From assembly GCA_000433115.1 (NCBI GenBank), contig FR892188.1, positions 11,785-41,086 on the forward strand: a DNA stretch of 29,302 bases, read 5' to 3'. The translations under genes and the position numbers were made by a program. The DNA is from Ruminococcus sp. CAG:382. GTDB lineage: Bacteria > Bacillota > Clostridia > Oscillospirales > CAG-382. Within the stretch, counting starts at the first letter, position 1, and each line of letters opens with the position of its first letter. Below, in pieces: positions 1-7,973 of this stretch. The notes below the pieces were generated by a model. It searched no databases. It saw only the letters and a list, made by a program, of their open reading frames with translations, and was not told where the DNA came from.

Positions 1-531
1 TCCGAATTTGGTTTTATAAAGTATGACAGAAAGAATTATGAAAAGCGCAATTGCGATGAAAGTTGAAATATACGCCTTGTCGAAAAGCACCTTTGTGATA
101 AAGCCGTCATCGGCGTTGTCACCTCTGAGGATAACAAAGTCAATATCTTGCGGCATGACAAGCTTGTCCTGCATAAAGAATATTTTGATGATGAACAGTG
201 AAACGGCAGGAGCTAGCATATTGAGTGCCGTGCCTCCGATTGTCTGATCAGCTTTCAGCTTTATCGCCGAGAAAGATAGCAGAAGTGAAAACAGTGCACC
301 GGCGATTGCCGCTGCCAGCATCGCTATCACAAACATGAGTTGCCTGTTATCGGTAAGTATTCCGTTTTCCTGGAATATGTATACAGTCAGTGCGCCGATA
401 AACGAACCGAAGATCATTATACCGTCAAGAGCAATATTGATTATACCGCTGCGCTCGGCAAATACCCCGGCGAGTGCAACTATAAGCAGTGGGATTGAAA
501 ATACAAGTGTTTTCTGAAGCAGGAAGGTCAT
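1..531 (-). CDS. Nucleoside ABC transporter, second permease subunit (partial, C-terminus off the left edge)
   Basis: The first 177 residues are present (from MTFLLQKTLVFSIPLLIVAL); the frame runs off the left edge. They are strongly hydrophobic, with membrane segments near residues 5-23, 35-55, 68-90, 105-120 and 152-170. The segment AERSGIINIALDGIMIFGSF (about residues 25-44) matches the conserved ERSGxxNIGxEGxM element of the BmpC/YufQ-NupQ type permeases that import nucleosides with a BMP-family receptor. The start ATG overlaps the stop of the upstream permease (ATGA) and is preceded by GGAGG nine bases away, so translation is probably coupled. It is the last gene seen in the transporter operon. 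Family assignment rests on sequence and context; the exact substrate is inferred. Confidence 0.9.
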   Translation of the reverse strand, partial: MTFLLQKTLVFSIPLLIVALAGVFAERSGIINIALDGIMIFGSFIGALTVYIFQENGILTDNRQLMFVIAMLAAAIAGALFSLLLSFSAIKLKADQTIGGTALNMLAPAVSLFIIKIFFMQDKLVMPQDIDFVILRGDNADDGFITKVLFDKAYISTFIAIALFIILSVILYKTKFG

Positions 532-1739
532 TTGTTATCGCCTCCGTTGTTATTCTTTTCGGCTTTTTTCTTTTTCGCGCTGACAAGCAGGTCGCGGAAA
601 AATTTCGCAAAGCCCGCAAAGTAGATGAGCAGTGCAATTATAAGGCTGGAGACATATTCGTTAAAAGCTGTGTAGCCCGCGAGATTGAAGCCGCCCTTGC
701 CGATATAGCGTAGGAAAATTGAGCTGAATATTACGCCTATTGGGTTGTTGCTTGCAAGGAGAGCGACGGGGATGCCGTTGAAACCGTCGTTGGGAAGTGC
801 ACCATATGTATTCCACATGAAGTCGTTCTTTCCGTTCAGATACCATAAAGCGGCACCGGCTCCTGCAAGTCCGCCGGCGATCATCATTGAAAGCATTATA
901 TTGCGTTTTTCGTTCATACCGGCGTATTTTGCGGCGTTTTTGTTGTAGCCGCAAGCTTTGAGCTCATAACCGAGAGTCGTTTTGCTCATGAGTATGTATA
1001 CACCGATTGCAATTGCGATAGCGATGAAAATGCTTATATCGATATTTGAGCCGGGGAAGAGCTTGTCAAGCCCGAGACGGGGGGTCATGACGCCGTTTGA
1101 AGACGTAGGGCGAATGAAGCGTGTTTTGGTTTCGGCAATATTGATGAACTGCTCACCCGTAATGCTGAATACCCAGCTTACGATGTTTGCGGCGATCCAG
1201 TTTGACATAATGCAGACAATTACTTCGTTGACGCCGAAAAAGGCTTTAAAAAGTCCGGGAAGCGCTCCCCACAACATTCCTCCGGCGATTCCGGCAAGAA
1301 GTGCAAGAAGCCACACCCAAAATGCCGATGTGTCTGTCGTCGGTATTGCAAGAGCAACGAGTAGGGAACACATCGCGCCCATGAGATACTGCCCCGGAGC
1401 GCCTATGTTGAAAAGCCCTGTTTTTTGCGCTACGGCTACCGACAAGCCTGTCAGCAATATCGGCGTTGATTCAAGAAGCATATCGCCGAAGTTGAAGAGA
1501 ATGTTTGAAGCGCTGCCGCTTGCGAAGGGACCGCCCAGGATTATCGCAAATCCCGTCATGGCATCCGAAAAAGGAATGTCGGGAGAAAATGCGGCGAGGA
1601 TTATCAAAATCAGTTCGCATAAGAGTATGCCGCACGCTATGCACATCAGTGAAGAAAGTATTGAACGTAAGGATTCTCCTTTATTCGATTCCAATCTGCC
1701 TGTTTTTTTATTTAGCTTCGGCGTTATATTGTTTGTCAT
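528..1739 (-). CDS. Nucleoside ABC transporter, first permease subunit
   Basis: This 403-residue membrane protein has a charged cytoplasmic N-terminus of about 25 residues, then a hydrophobic segment (about 29-50) and some seven to nine further membrane segments. The GLFNIGAPGQYLMGA segment after residue 105 is the characteristic permease motif of the YufP/NupP (BmpB) family, the partner of the shorter permease encoded next. The start is clear: ATG overlaps the ATPase stop as ATGA, with AAGGAGG ten bases upstream. Its own stop overlaps the next start in the same way. The pair should form the heterodimeric channel of a nucleoside importer. A general-sugar permease is the alternative, but the neighbouring BMP receptor and nucleoside catabolic genes make nucleosides far more likely. 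Confidence 0.92.
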   Translation of the reverse strand: MTNNITPKLNKKTGRLESNKGESLRSILSSLMCIACGILLCELILIILAAFSPDIPFSDAMTGFAIILGGPFASGSASNILFNFGDMLLESTPILLTGLSVAVAQKTGLFNIGAPGQYLMGAMCSLLVALAIPTTDTSAFWVWLLALLAGIAGGMLWGALPGLFKAFFGVNEVIVCIMSNWIAANIVSWVFSITGEQFINIAETKTRFIRPTSSNGVMTPRLGLDKLFPGSNIDISIFIAIAIAIGVYILMSKTTLGYELKACGYNKNAAKYAGMNEKRNIMLSMMIAGGLAGAGAALWYLNGKNDFMWNTYGALPNDGFNGIPVALLASNNPIGVIFSSIFLRYIGKGGFNLAGYTAFNEYVSSLIIALLIYFAGFAKFFRDLLVSAKKKKAEKNNNGGDNK

Positions 1740-3304
1740 TTGCTGCTTGCCTCCTTTTCCGTATTACGTTTTGCACCGGACATATAAAGACCGAGTTCCT
1801 GAACGGTGGTATTCTTCGGGTCAAGCTCTCCGACAATTTCGCCTTCATACATTACAAGAATGCGATCGGAGACATTCATGACTTCGTCAAGCTCAAGCGA
1901 AACGAGCAGGACGGCTGCGCCGTTGTCGCGGGACATAACAATTTGTTTGTGTATAAACTCTATCGCGCCGACATCAAGTCCGCGCGTCGGCTGTACGGCG
2001 ATAAGCAGATCATGCTGTCTGTCAAGCTCACGTGCGGCTATTGCCTTTTGCTGGTTACCGCCCGACATGCTGCGCGCTTTTGTCGTCGCACCCTGACCGG
2101 ACCGAACGTCATAGCTGTGGATGAGCTTATCGGTGTAGGCACGGATTTCGGAAAAACGTATGAAGCCGTGTGATTGGAATTCGGGTTCAAAATAGCGCTG
2201 AAGGATGATATTTTCTTCAAGTGAATAGTCAAGAACAAGACCGTGTTTATGTCGGTCTTCAGGAATATGGCTCATGCCGTGCGTGTTGCGATAGCGTATG
2301 CTTTTATGAGTAACATTGTCGCCGGAAACGTATATACTGCCATGTTCCGGCTTTTCAAGCCCCGTCAGAGCATGAACGAGTTCAGTTTGGCCGTTGCCGT
2401 CGATGCCGGCAATACACACGATTTCGCCACTGCGAACCGAAAAGCTGACATTGTGCACGGCATCTTTTTTATGCAGCTTGCTTCTGACGGAAAGGTTATC
2501 GACACGCAGAACCTCTTTTCCCGGTTTTGCATCGGCTTTGTCAACCTTGAACTTCACTTCGCGTCCGACCATCATATTTGCCAGCTCTTCTTTGGTTGTA
2601 TCGGCAACATTGACGGTGCTTATATATTTACCTTTGCGAAGAACCGTGCAGCGGTCGGCAACCTCGACGATTTCGTTCAGCTTATGAGTTATGAAAAGTA
2701 TGGATTTACCTTCGGCGGCGAGTCCGCGCATTATCTCCATAAGTTCTTCTATTTCCTGAGGAGTGAGTACAGCAGTAGGTTCGTCGAAAATCAGAATATC
2801 GTTGTCGCGGTAAAGCATTTTCAGAATTTCGGTACGCTGCTGCATTCCGACGGTTATATCTTCGACGAGTGCATCCGGGTCAACGTTCAGATGGTATTTT
2901 TCAGACAGCTCAACTACACGCTTTCGTGCGGTCTTATGTTCGACGAAACCAAGCCTGTTTGGTTCGACACCGAGAATTATATTGTCGAGCACCGTAAAGA
3001 CCTCAACAAGCTTGAAATGCTGGTGCACCATGCCGATACCGAGAGCATTTGCGTCGTTCGGGTCGTTTATCGTGACCTTCTTTCCGTCTTTGAGGATTTC
3101 TCCTTCATCGGGCTGATAAAGTCCGAACAGTATGCTCATGAGCGTTGATTTACCTGCGCCGTTTTCACCGAGCAACGCGTGTATTTCACCGCGCTTCAGT
3201 TGCAGATTGACGTTGTCGTTTGCGACGATTCCGGGAAAGCGTTTTGTTATTCCGCGCATTTCGATGACATACGGGGAAGCGGTGTATTGGTTCTTGTCTT
3301 CCAT
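1736..3304 (-). CDS. Nucleoside ABC transporter, ATP-binding protein (two ABC domains)
   Basis: This protein has two fused ABC ATPase domains and energises the nucleoside importer. With the start chosen here it is 522 residues, usual for the family. Domain 1 has Walker A GENGAGKST (about 46-54), a degenerate signature VGMQQRTEIL and Walker B LIFDEPTAVL. Domain 2 has the atypical GIDGNGQTEL P-loop lacking the GKS/T lysine, which is normal for the second domain of YufO/RbsA-type ATPases, plus signature SGGNQQK and QPTRGLD. The frame stays open upstream to 3442, but only the ATG at 3304 (MEDKNQYTAS) has a good Shine-Dalgarno (GGAG, nine bases away); the upstream frame overlaps the terminator hairpin and looks non-coding. 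The stop overlaps the first permease by ATGA. Confidence 0.93.
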   Translation of the reverse strand: MEDKNQYTASPYVIEMRGITKRFPGIVANDNVNLQLKRGEIHALLGENGAGKSTLMSILFGLYQPDEGEILKDGKKVTINDPNDANALGIGMVHQHFKLVEVFTVLDNIILGVEPNRLGFVEHKTARKRVVELSEKYHLNVDPDALVEDITVGMQQRTEILKMLYRDNDILIFDEPTAVLTPQEIEELMEIMRGLAAEGKSILFITHKLNEIVEVADRCTVLRKGKYISTVNVADTTKEELANMMVGREVKFKVDKADAKPGKEVLRVDNLSVRSKLHKKDAVHNVSFSVRSGEIVCIAGIDGNGQTELVHALTGLEKPEHGSIYVSGDNVTHKSIRYRNTHGMSHIPEDRHKHGLVLDYSLEENIILQRYFEPEFQSHGFIRFSEIRAYTDKLIHSYDVRSGQGATTKARSMSGGNQQKAIAARELDRQHDLLIAVQPTRGLDVGAIEFIHKQIVMSRDNGAAVLLVSLELDEVMNVSDRILVMYEGEIVGELDPKNTTVQELGLYMSGAKRNTEKEASSK

Positions 3305-3381
3305 TTCGGTTGTCTCCGTCATAATTTGTTTTTCACGCATATTCGTCTGCATCGACCATTGTCGGTGCGGGCGAACATGCA

Positions 3382-3427
3382 CGTAAAAATAAGTGGGCGG
3401 CAGAAGGAAATTTCTTCTGCCGCCCAC
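3382..3427 (-). terminator. Internal (attenuating) terminator between receptor and ATPase genes
   Basis: There is a perfect 14-bp stem (GTGGGCGGCAGAAG at 3393-3406 pairing with 3414-3427) with a 7-base loop. On the minus strand it is followed by TTATTTTTA. It lies inside the transporter operon, 71 bases after the receptor stop, and no separate promoter was found before the ATPase gene. It probably acts as a partial terminator or 3' stabiliser that keeps receptor expression above that of the membrane and ATPase subunits. Confidence 0.82.
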
Positions 3428-3498
3428 GCGATATGTCTGCATATTCGGCGCGACGTGTGCCGCTTTGCGGCATCAGTGGTTATGCGCCTGCGGCAAGA

Positions 3499-4635
3499 TT
3501 ATTTTTCAAAATCGATAACGACGTTGGTAAGGTTTGCCTTGAGCCAGTCGCCGTTTTCGTTAGCATTGCCGGGAGTATTTGCATCGGGAACGATCGTGCC
3601 GTTCTTGATTTTCTCGAAAACTTCTTTGTACTGTTCGACGGTGAAGTTTGTGAGTCTCCAGGTTGCGGTGGGAAGACCGGTTGCGTTTTCGGCTGCGCCG
3701 AGGTTCTGTGTCTTACCTGCAAGTTTGGAATCCCATTCGCCGCCGTAGAACTGAGTAAGTACGATATCAACGGAGATTGCGAGTTCCTTGACTGCGCTGG
3801 TGATGACCTGTTCGGATTCGCCGGACTGGTCGGTATCAACGCCGACTATCTTGACGTTCCTATCCTTGTATTCGGCAGCTGCGCTCTTTACGGAGTCGAA
3901 CATAGAACCGCCGCAGGCGAATACGACTTCGGTGCCTGCTGCATACCAGGATGCGATCTGCGCCTGAAGCTCGGGACTAGCCGAGAAATTGTCGCCGAAT
4001 TTGTAGCTGTACTTGATTGTTACGGTTTTGCCGAGTTCAGCAGCTGCAGCGTTTGCGCCCTGAACGAAGCCATATCCGAAACGGTTGCAGGCAGGGTTGG
4101 TTCCGCCGCCGCCGGCAGTGAAGCCCAGCTTTTCATAGCCTTCCTTGACAACGGCATAGCCTGCAAGGTAACCGGATTCCTGCTCTTTATAAACAATTGC
4201 GGTGATGTTTGCGAAAGGAGTACCGACTTCTTTACCGGTTTCATCAACCTTATCGGTGATTGTCCAGCCGTCAACGAACACGAATTTTACTTCGGGGTGT
4301 TCTGCTGCGACGGTACGGAGAGCGGTTGCCTGAAGGAAACCGGGAGTTACGATAACCTTTGCGCCGTTGTTAATTGCCTGTCTCATTGCGGCAATACGGT
4401 CATTATCGTTTGCGTCCGAGCCGTTTGCGGGCTGATAATACTTGACGGAGATGTTGTTTTTCTTGGCGTAGGCTTCAGCGCCTTCCCAAGTTCCCTGGTT
4501 GAATCCCTTGTCGTTGATCTGTCCTACATCAGTAACAACAGCGATCTCATAGGATTCTTTGCTACAGGCTGCCATGGCGCAAAAGACGCCGAGAAGCATG
4601 ACTGCGCACAACGCGATGCTGATTAGCTTTTTCAT
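3499..4635 (-). CDS. BMP-family nucleoside-binding lipoprotein (PnrA/BmpA/NupN type)
   Basis: This 378-residue substrate-binding receptor has a lipoprotein signal: MKK, a hydrophobic core (about 4-20) and a MAAC lipobox with the lipidated Cys at 24. The mature protein opens with YEIAVVTDVGQINDKGFNQG, the hallmark of the BMP family (Pfam Bmp), whose members such as Treponema PnrA and Bacillus NupN bind purine or other nucleosides. The conserved GYLAGYAVV and FACGGSMFDSV segments follow. The start has AGGAG seven bases upstream. A consensus promoter lies about 70 bases upstream and a hairpin terminator downstream. Its position between nucleoside catabolic genes and the ABC subunits indicates it is the receptor of that importer. 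Purine versus broad specificity cannot be told from sequence. Confidence 0.95.
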   Translation of the reverse strand: MKKLISIALCAVMLLGVFCAMAACSKESYEIAVVTDVGQINDKGFNQGTWEGAEAYAKKNNISVKYYQPANGSDANDNDRIAAMRQAINNGAKVIVTPGFLQATALRTVAAEHPEVKFVFVDGWTITDKVDETGKEVGTPFANITAIVYKEQESGYLAGYAVVKEGYEKLGFTAGGGGTNPACNRFGYGFVQGANAAAAELGKTVTIKYSYKFGDNFSASPELQAQIASWYAAGTEVVFACGGSMFDSVKSAAAEYKDRNVKIVGVDTDQSGESEQVITSAVKELAISVDIVLTQFYGGEWDSKLAGKTQNLGAAENATGLPTATWRLTNFTVEQYKEVFEKIKNGTIVPDANTPGNANENGDWLKANLTNVVIDFEK

Positions 4636-4686
4636 GATGCGACTCCTGTTTTTTATGAGAGGTTGACTCCTCTGTTATTGATTTTC

Positions 4687-4703
4687 GGTATATGTCCTAT
4701 ACC
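4687..4703 (-). promoter_or_regulatory. Inverted repeat at the predicted transcript start of the transporter operon
   Basis: GGTATA and TATACC form perfect 6-base arms around a 5-base spacer, ending just before the expected start of transcription (about 4704). It could be an operator for a nucleoside-responsive repressor or a 5'-terminal mRNA stabilising hairpin. Sequence alone cannot separate these. Confidence 0.45.
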
Positions 4704-4710
4704 ATTGTTT

Positions 4711-4739
4711 ATTCTATCACGTCAAAGGTATGATGTCAA
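4711..4739 (-). promoter_or_regulatory. Sigma-A-type promoter of the nucleoside transporter operon
   Basis: On the minus strand, TTGACA (4734-4739) and TAGAAT (4711-4716) are separated by exactly 17 bases. This is a near-perfect housekeeping promoter in the gap between cdd and the receptor gene. No terminator is visible after cdd, so the transporter may also receive readthrough from the deo promoter. Confidence 0.85.
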
Positions 4740-4796
4740 GGGGAAATGAAAAGTTTGTTGTATTTTCACGAAAAAACGGTATGCTGTTTGTGCAAA

Positions 4797-5210
4797 TCAA
4801 CAATGCGAAAGTTCGGATTTCGTGAACGCAAGAGGAATTATTTCATCAAGTCTATATACATTGTGCTTTTCCGGAGTGCCGAGTATTACTTCAAAGTTCT
4901 TATCGCAGAACTCCGCCATGACCTGCCGACATACTCCGCACGGGGTGCATAGTCCGGAAACTGTGTTTTCCGGACCGCCGACAATCGCAATTGCGACAAA
5001 GCTGCGCTCGCCTTCACTTACCGCTTTGAAAAAAGCGGTGCGCTCAGCGCAGTTTGTCGGTGAATACGAGGCATTTTCAATATTACATCCGGTATATATC
5101 TTACCTGACGAAGCAAGCAGCGCGGCTCCTACCCGGAAATGAGAATACGGAGTATATGCGTTTTCACGTGCCTTGGCGGCAAGATTCATCAATGCTTCGT
5201 AATCTGTCAT
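4797..5210 (-). CDS. cdd: Cytidine deaminase
   Basis: This 137-residue protein hydrolytically deaminates cytidine and deoxycytidine to the uridine forms. It is the length of the small homotetrameric Cdd (about 130-136 residues). Substrate residues lie in GCNIENASYSPTNCAERTA: Cys54 is a zinc ligand and Glu56 the catalytic proton shuttle. The PCGVCRQ motif supplies zinc ligands Cys91 and Cys94, giving the three-cysteine site of the tetrameric type. The start overlaps the deoB stop (ATGA), indicating translational coupling. It is the last gene of the deoC-deoD-deoB-cdd series. No pyrimidine nucleoside phosphorylase is visible to use the resulting uridine. Confidence 0.97.
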   Translation of the reverse strand: MTDYEALMNLAAKARENAYTPYSHFRVGAALLASSGKIYTGCNIENASYSPTNCAERTAFFKAVSEGERSFVAIAIVGGPENTVSGLCTPCGVCRQVMAEFCDKNFEVILGTPEKHNVYRLDEIIPLAFTKSELSHC

Positions 5211-6367
5211 TGCTTTACCTCGTTCCAGAAGGATGTTCCCGCTGTACGCTCTTTGTTTACGCCGAAAATGTCAAGTACAGTTGCTCCGATATCTGCGAAT
5301 GTCGCACGTGTGCCGAGGTTAACGCCGGGTTTGACGTGTTTTCCGTAAATCAGCATCGGTATGCATTCACGCGAATGGTCGGTTGAAGGGGTCGCGGGGT
5401 CACAGCCATGGTCGGCAGTTATGATGAGTATATCGTCGTCACGCAGTCTGTTAAGAAGTTCGCCGAGGCGTACGTCAAATTCCGAAACCGCAGCGGCATA
5501 TCCGGGAACGTTGTTGCGGTGTCCGTATACGCTGTCAAATTCGACGAGATTGACGAAACAAAGACCTTCGAAATCGCGGTCGGCAAAAGCTATCGTTTTG
5601 TCCATGCCATCCATGTTGCTGACTGTACGGTTGGATTCGGAAAGCCCGGAGCCGTTGAAGATATCATATATTTTACCTACGGAAATTGTCTCATATCCGG
5701 CTTTCATGAGCAAATTGAGCATCGTATCGGTCGGCGGCGTTATAGAAAAGTCGTGTCTGTTCGCAGTGCGGGTGAAAGGATATTCGCCGGTGAAAGGGCG
5801 GGCTATGACACGACCGACGCCATGTTCGCCGTTCAGAATTCTGCGGGCGATTTCACAGTAGCGGTACAGTTCATGAACCGGTATGACATCTTCGTGAGCA
5901 GCAATCTGAAAAACGCTGTCGGCAGAGGTATAAACGATGAGCTTTCCGGTTTTGATATGCTCTTCACCGTAGTCTTTGATAACCTCTGTGCCGGAGTAGG
6001 GTTTGTTGCAAAGAACTTCTCTGCCGGTTTCTTTGACAAATTCGTCGATAACATCTTTAGGGAAGCCGTCCGGATATGTCGGAAGCGGCTCGGGAGAAAT
6101 GATGCCAGCTATTTCCCAATGACCTATCGTCGTGTCTTTGCCCATCGAGGTTTCACATAGTCTTGCGTAGCTTCCGCTTGCTTCACCGTTTGCTCCGCCG
6201 ACCATGTCAATATGGAACAAGCCCAGCTTCGCCAGATTCGGCGCATTGAAATGAGGATCCTTTCGTATGGAAGCAAGAGTGTCGCTGCCTTCGTCACCGA
6301 AAGCGGCGGCATCCGGTGCATGACCGATGCCCATGCTGTCAAGTACGACTATAAAAACGCGTTTCAT
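5207..6367 (-). CDS. deoB: Phosphopentomutase
   Basis: This enzyme interconverts ribose- or deoxyribose-1-phosphate with the 5-phosphates, linking nucleoside phosphorolysis to central metabolism. It is an alkaline-phosphatase-superfamily protein of 386 residues. The first metal aspartate is in VFIVVLDSMGIG (Asp10). The GKDTTIGHWEIAG segment (about 76-88) carries the regulatory phosphothreonine. The C-terminal metal site is in TADHGCDPATPSTDHSRE. The frame opens at 6394, but the ATG at 6367 has AGAGG nine bases upstream and gives the canonical MKRVFIVVLD start; the extra nine residues would overlap deoD. It sits 16 bases after deoD and overlaps cdd. Confidence 0.97.
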   Translation of the reverse strand: MKRVFIVVLDSMGIGHAPDAAAFGDEGSDTLASIRKDPHFNAPNLAKLGLFHIDMVGGANGEASGSYARLCETSMGKDTTIGHWEIAGIISPEPLPTYPDGFPKDVIDEFVKETGREVLCNKPYSGTEVIKDYGEEHIKTGKLIVYTSADSVFQIAAHEDVIPVHELYRYCEIARRILNGEHGVGRVIARPFTGEYPFTRTANRHDFSITPPTDTMLNLLMKAGYETISVGKIYDIFNGSGLSESNRTVSNMDGMDKTIAFADRDFEGLCFVNLVEFDSVYGHRNNVPGYAAAVSEFDVRLGELLNRLRDDDILIITADHGCDPATPSTDHSRECIPMLIYGKHVKPGVNLGTRATFADIGATVLDIFGVNKERTAGTSFWNEVKQ

Positions 6368-6383
6368 ATGATAATACCTCTTT

Positions 6384-7094
6384 TTATTCGGCAATTTCGA
6401 GTGCGACTTCCATCATTTTTGTGAATGAAGTCTGCCGTTCTTCGGCTGTTGTATTTTCTTCGGGATATACGAACGAATCGCTGACAGTGCATATGCAGAG
6501 TGCCTTTTTCCCAGCGCGTGCGGCATTACAGTACAGAGCAGCCGACTCCATTTCTACGCCGAGCACCCCCATCTTTGCCCATTCCATACCAGAATTTGCG
6601 TCGTCATAGAACGTATCGGATGAAAGAATGTTTCCGACCATGAAATGCACACCGAGTTTTTCGCATTCCTCTGCGGCATGTTTTACAAGGTCAAAGTCGG
6701 CAATAGGGCAGAAGGTTCCGGGCAGGCGGTACTGTGATGCATAGTTACCGTTTGTGCAGGCACCCATTGCAATGATAATATCGCGGGCATGAAGTTTCGG
6801 CGAAAAAGAGCCGCATGAGCCGACACGGATTATCGAGGATACGTCATAGAAATTGAAAAGCTCATATGAATATATTCCTATCGACGGCTGTCCCATGCCC
6901 GACGCCATGACACTGACGCGTTTGCCCTTGTATGTGCCTGTGTAGCCGTGTATGCCGCGTACATTGTTGACGAGGCGGGCATCGGTCAGAAAATTCCTTG
7001 CGATATATTCGGAGCGGAGAGGGTCGCCGGGCATAAGAACTGTTTTAGCAAAGTCGTCCTTTGCGGCGGTTATGTGCGGTGTTGGTATCGGCAT
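6384..7094 (-). CDS. deoD: Purine-nucleoside phosphorylase, DeoD (hexameric) type
   Basis: This enzyme phosphorolyses purine (deoxy)nucleosides to free base plus (deoxy)ribose-1-phosphate. It is 236 residues, the usual DeoD length. MPIPTPHITAAKDDFAKTVL at the N-terminus, then MPGDPLRSEYIA, matches the family start, including His7 and the phosphate-binding Gly and Arg residues. VGSCGSF follows near 91. VEMESAALY supplies the ribose-binding Glu and TVSDSF the catalytic Asp. An open frame extends to 7139, but that would overlap deoC; the ATG at 7094 has AAGGA eight bases upstream and gives the canonical start. The product feeds DeoB, encoded next. Confidence 0.97.
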   Translation of the reverse strand: MPIPTPHITAAKDDFAKTVLMPGDPLRSEYIARNFLTDARLVNNVRGIHGYTGTYKGKRVSVMASGMGQPSIGIYSYELFNFYDVSSIIRVGSCGSFSPKLHARDIIIAMGACTNGNYASQYRLPGTFCPIADFDLVKHAAEECEKLGVHFMVGNILSSDTFYDDANSGMEWAKMGVLGVEMESAALYCNAARAGKKALCICTVSDSFVYPEENTTAEERQTSFTKMMEVALEIAE

Positions 7095-7119
7095 AATAGT
7101 GTTCCTTTCGTTGATTGCG

Positions 7120-7785
7120 TTATTTTTTTGCGCTTTCAAGCGCTTTTACGGCTTTTACGACACGGCTTGTGCCGAGACGGTCTGCGCCGAGAGCTATAAA
7201 ATCCTCGGCGTCGGCAAGGTCGGATATGCCGCCCGCCGCCTTTACGCGGACTTTTGTGCCAACGTTTTCACGCATAAGGCGTACGTCCTCACGGGTTGCT
7301 CCGCCTGTTGAAAAACCTGTGGAGGTTTTTATATAGTCCGCACCCGCTTCGGTCACTATACGACACATTCTGAGCTTTTCGTCATCTGTAAGCAGGCAGG
7401 TTTCGATTATTACTTTCAGCACGCGGTCACCACAGAGACGCTTCAGCGCGGATATCTCATCGAGAACTGTTTCGTCCCTCCCTGAACGAAGGTCGCCGAG
7501 GTTGATGACCATATCGATTTCATCAGCTCCGTTTGCAAGGGCGTCGGCAGTTTCATACAGCTTTACGGCTGTTGTGGAATATCCGTTGGGGAAGCCTATT
7601 ACAGTACATATTTTGAGCCTGTCACCGACATAATTCTTAGCTTTGCCCACAAAGCACGGAGGTATGCACACCGAAGCGGTGCGGTATTTCATTCCGTCGT
7701 CGCAGATTGCACGTATGTCGTCCCATGTCGCCGTCTGTGTAAGAAGGGTATGGTCGCAACGCGAGAGTATTTCGTTCAGTTCCAT
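7120..7785 (-). CDS. deoC: Deoxyribose-phosphate aldolase
   Basis: This class I aldolase cleaves deoxyribose-5-phosphate to acetaldehyde and glyceraldehyde-3-phosphate, the last step of deoxynucleoside catabolism. It is 221 residues, typical for DeoC. The Schiff-base lysine is Lys153 in YIKTSTGF. Asp91 in EIDMVIN and Lys182 in VRVKAAGGI complete the catalytic triad. The start has AAAGGA about ten bases upstream. It is the first gene of the minus-strand deo operon, directly downstream of a good promoter. Acetaldehyde formed here could in principle be used further by a phosphotransacylase pathway, but that link to the pduL gene is only speculation. Confidence 0.98.
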   Translation of the reverse strand: MELNEILSRCDHTLLTQTATWDDIRAICDDGMKYRTASVCIPPCFVGKAKNYVGDRLKICTVIGFPNGYSTTAVKLYETADALANGADEIDMVINLGDLRSGRDETVLDEISALKRLCGDRVLKVIIETCLLTDDEKLRMCRIVTEAGADYIKTSTGFSTGGATREDVRLMRENVGTKVRVKAAGGISDLADAEDFIALGADRLGTSRVVKAVKALESAKK

Positions 7786-7819
7786 ATATCATTCGTCCTT
7801 TACATTATATTACAAGCAC

Positions 7820-7848
7820 ATGATAACACATTTTTTTATAAAATTCAA
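7820..7848 (-). promoter_or_regulatory. Promoter of the deo operon
   Basis: On the minus strand, TTGAAT (7843-7848) and TATCAT (7820-7825) are 17 bases apart. It lies 35 bases upstream of the deoC start, in an AT-rich divergent region shared with the glycosyltransferase promoter. No clear palindromic operator overlaps it. Confidence 0.72.
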
Positions 7849-7902
7849 GCATTGTGTATGCAAAAACGGTCACTTTCAATAAAAAAATCATGCATCGCAG
7901 GA

Positions 7903-7931
7903 TTGATTATACCGGCAAGGTATGATATAAT
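7903..7931 (+). promoter_or_regulatory. Promoter of the glycosyltransferase-acyltransferase operon
   Basis: TTGATT (7903-7908) and a consensus TATAAT (7926-7931) are separated by 17 bases. A small perfect hairpin (ACCGC-TGAG-GCGGT, 7945-7958) lies in the short leader just after the expected transcript start, before the GAGG ribosome site. Confidence 0.82.
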
Positions 7932-7973
7932 ATAAACGTAAAACACCGCTGAGGCGGTAGAGTGAGGACTTCT

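Noticed and set aside
982..1881. 299-codon plus-strand open frame
   Set aside because: It lies antisense to the first permease and the end of the ATPase gene; those have clear family motifs, ribosome sites and ATGA coupling, and this frame resembles no known protein.
2243..3148. 301-codon plus-strand open frame
   Set aside because: Fully antisense to the double ABC ATPase; no ribosome site or recognisable domain.
3305..3442. 46-residue N-terminal extension of the ATPase
   Set aside because: It would translate through the terminator hairpin; the ATG at 3304 alone has a good ribosome site and gives the normal family N-terminus.
3433..4626. 397-codon plus-strand open frame
   Set aside because: It mirrors the BMP lipoprotein gene almost end to end and is cysteine-rich in the way antisense translations often are; the lipoprotein on the other strand is unambiguous.
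4636..4796. Purine riboswitch upstream of the nucleoside transporter
   Set aside because: The leader after the predicted start is only about 70 bases and lacks the three-way-junction core and a terminator; only a simple hairpin is seen.
7786..7973. RNA gene in the divergent deoC/glycosyltransferase gap
   Set aside because: The stretch is AT-rich and is accounted for by two divergent promoters and a small leader hairpin; no tRNA or known ncRNA fold is visible.
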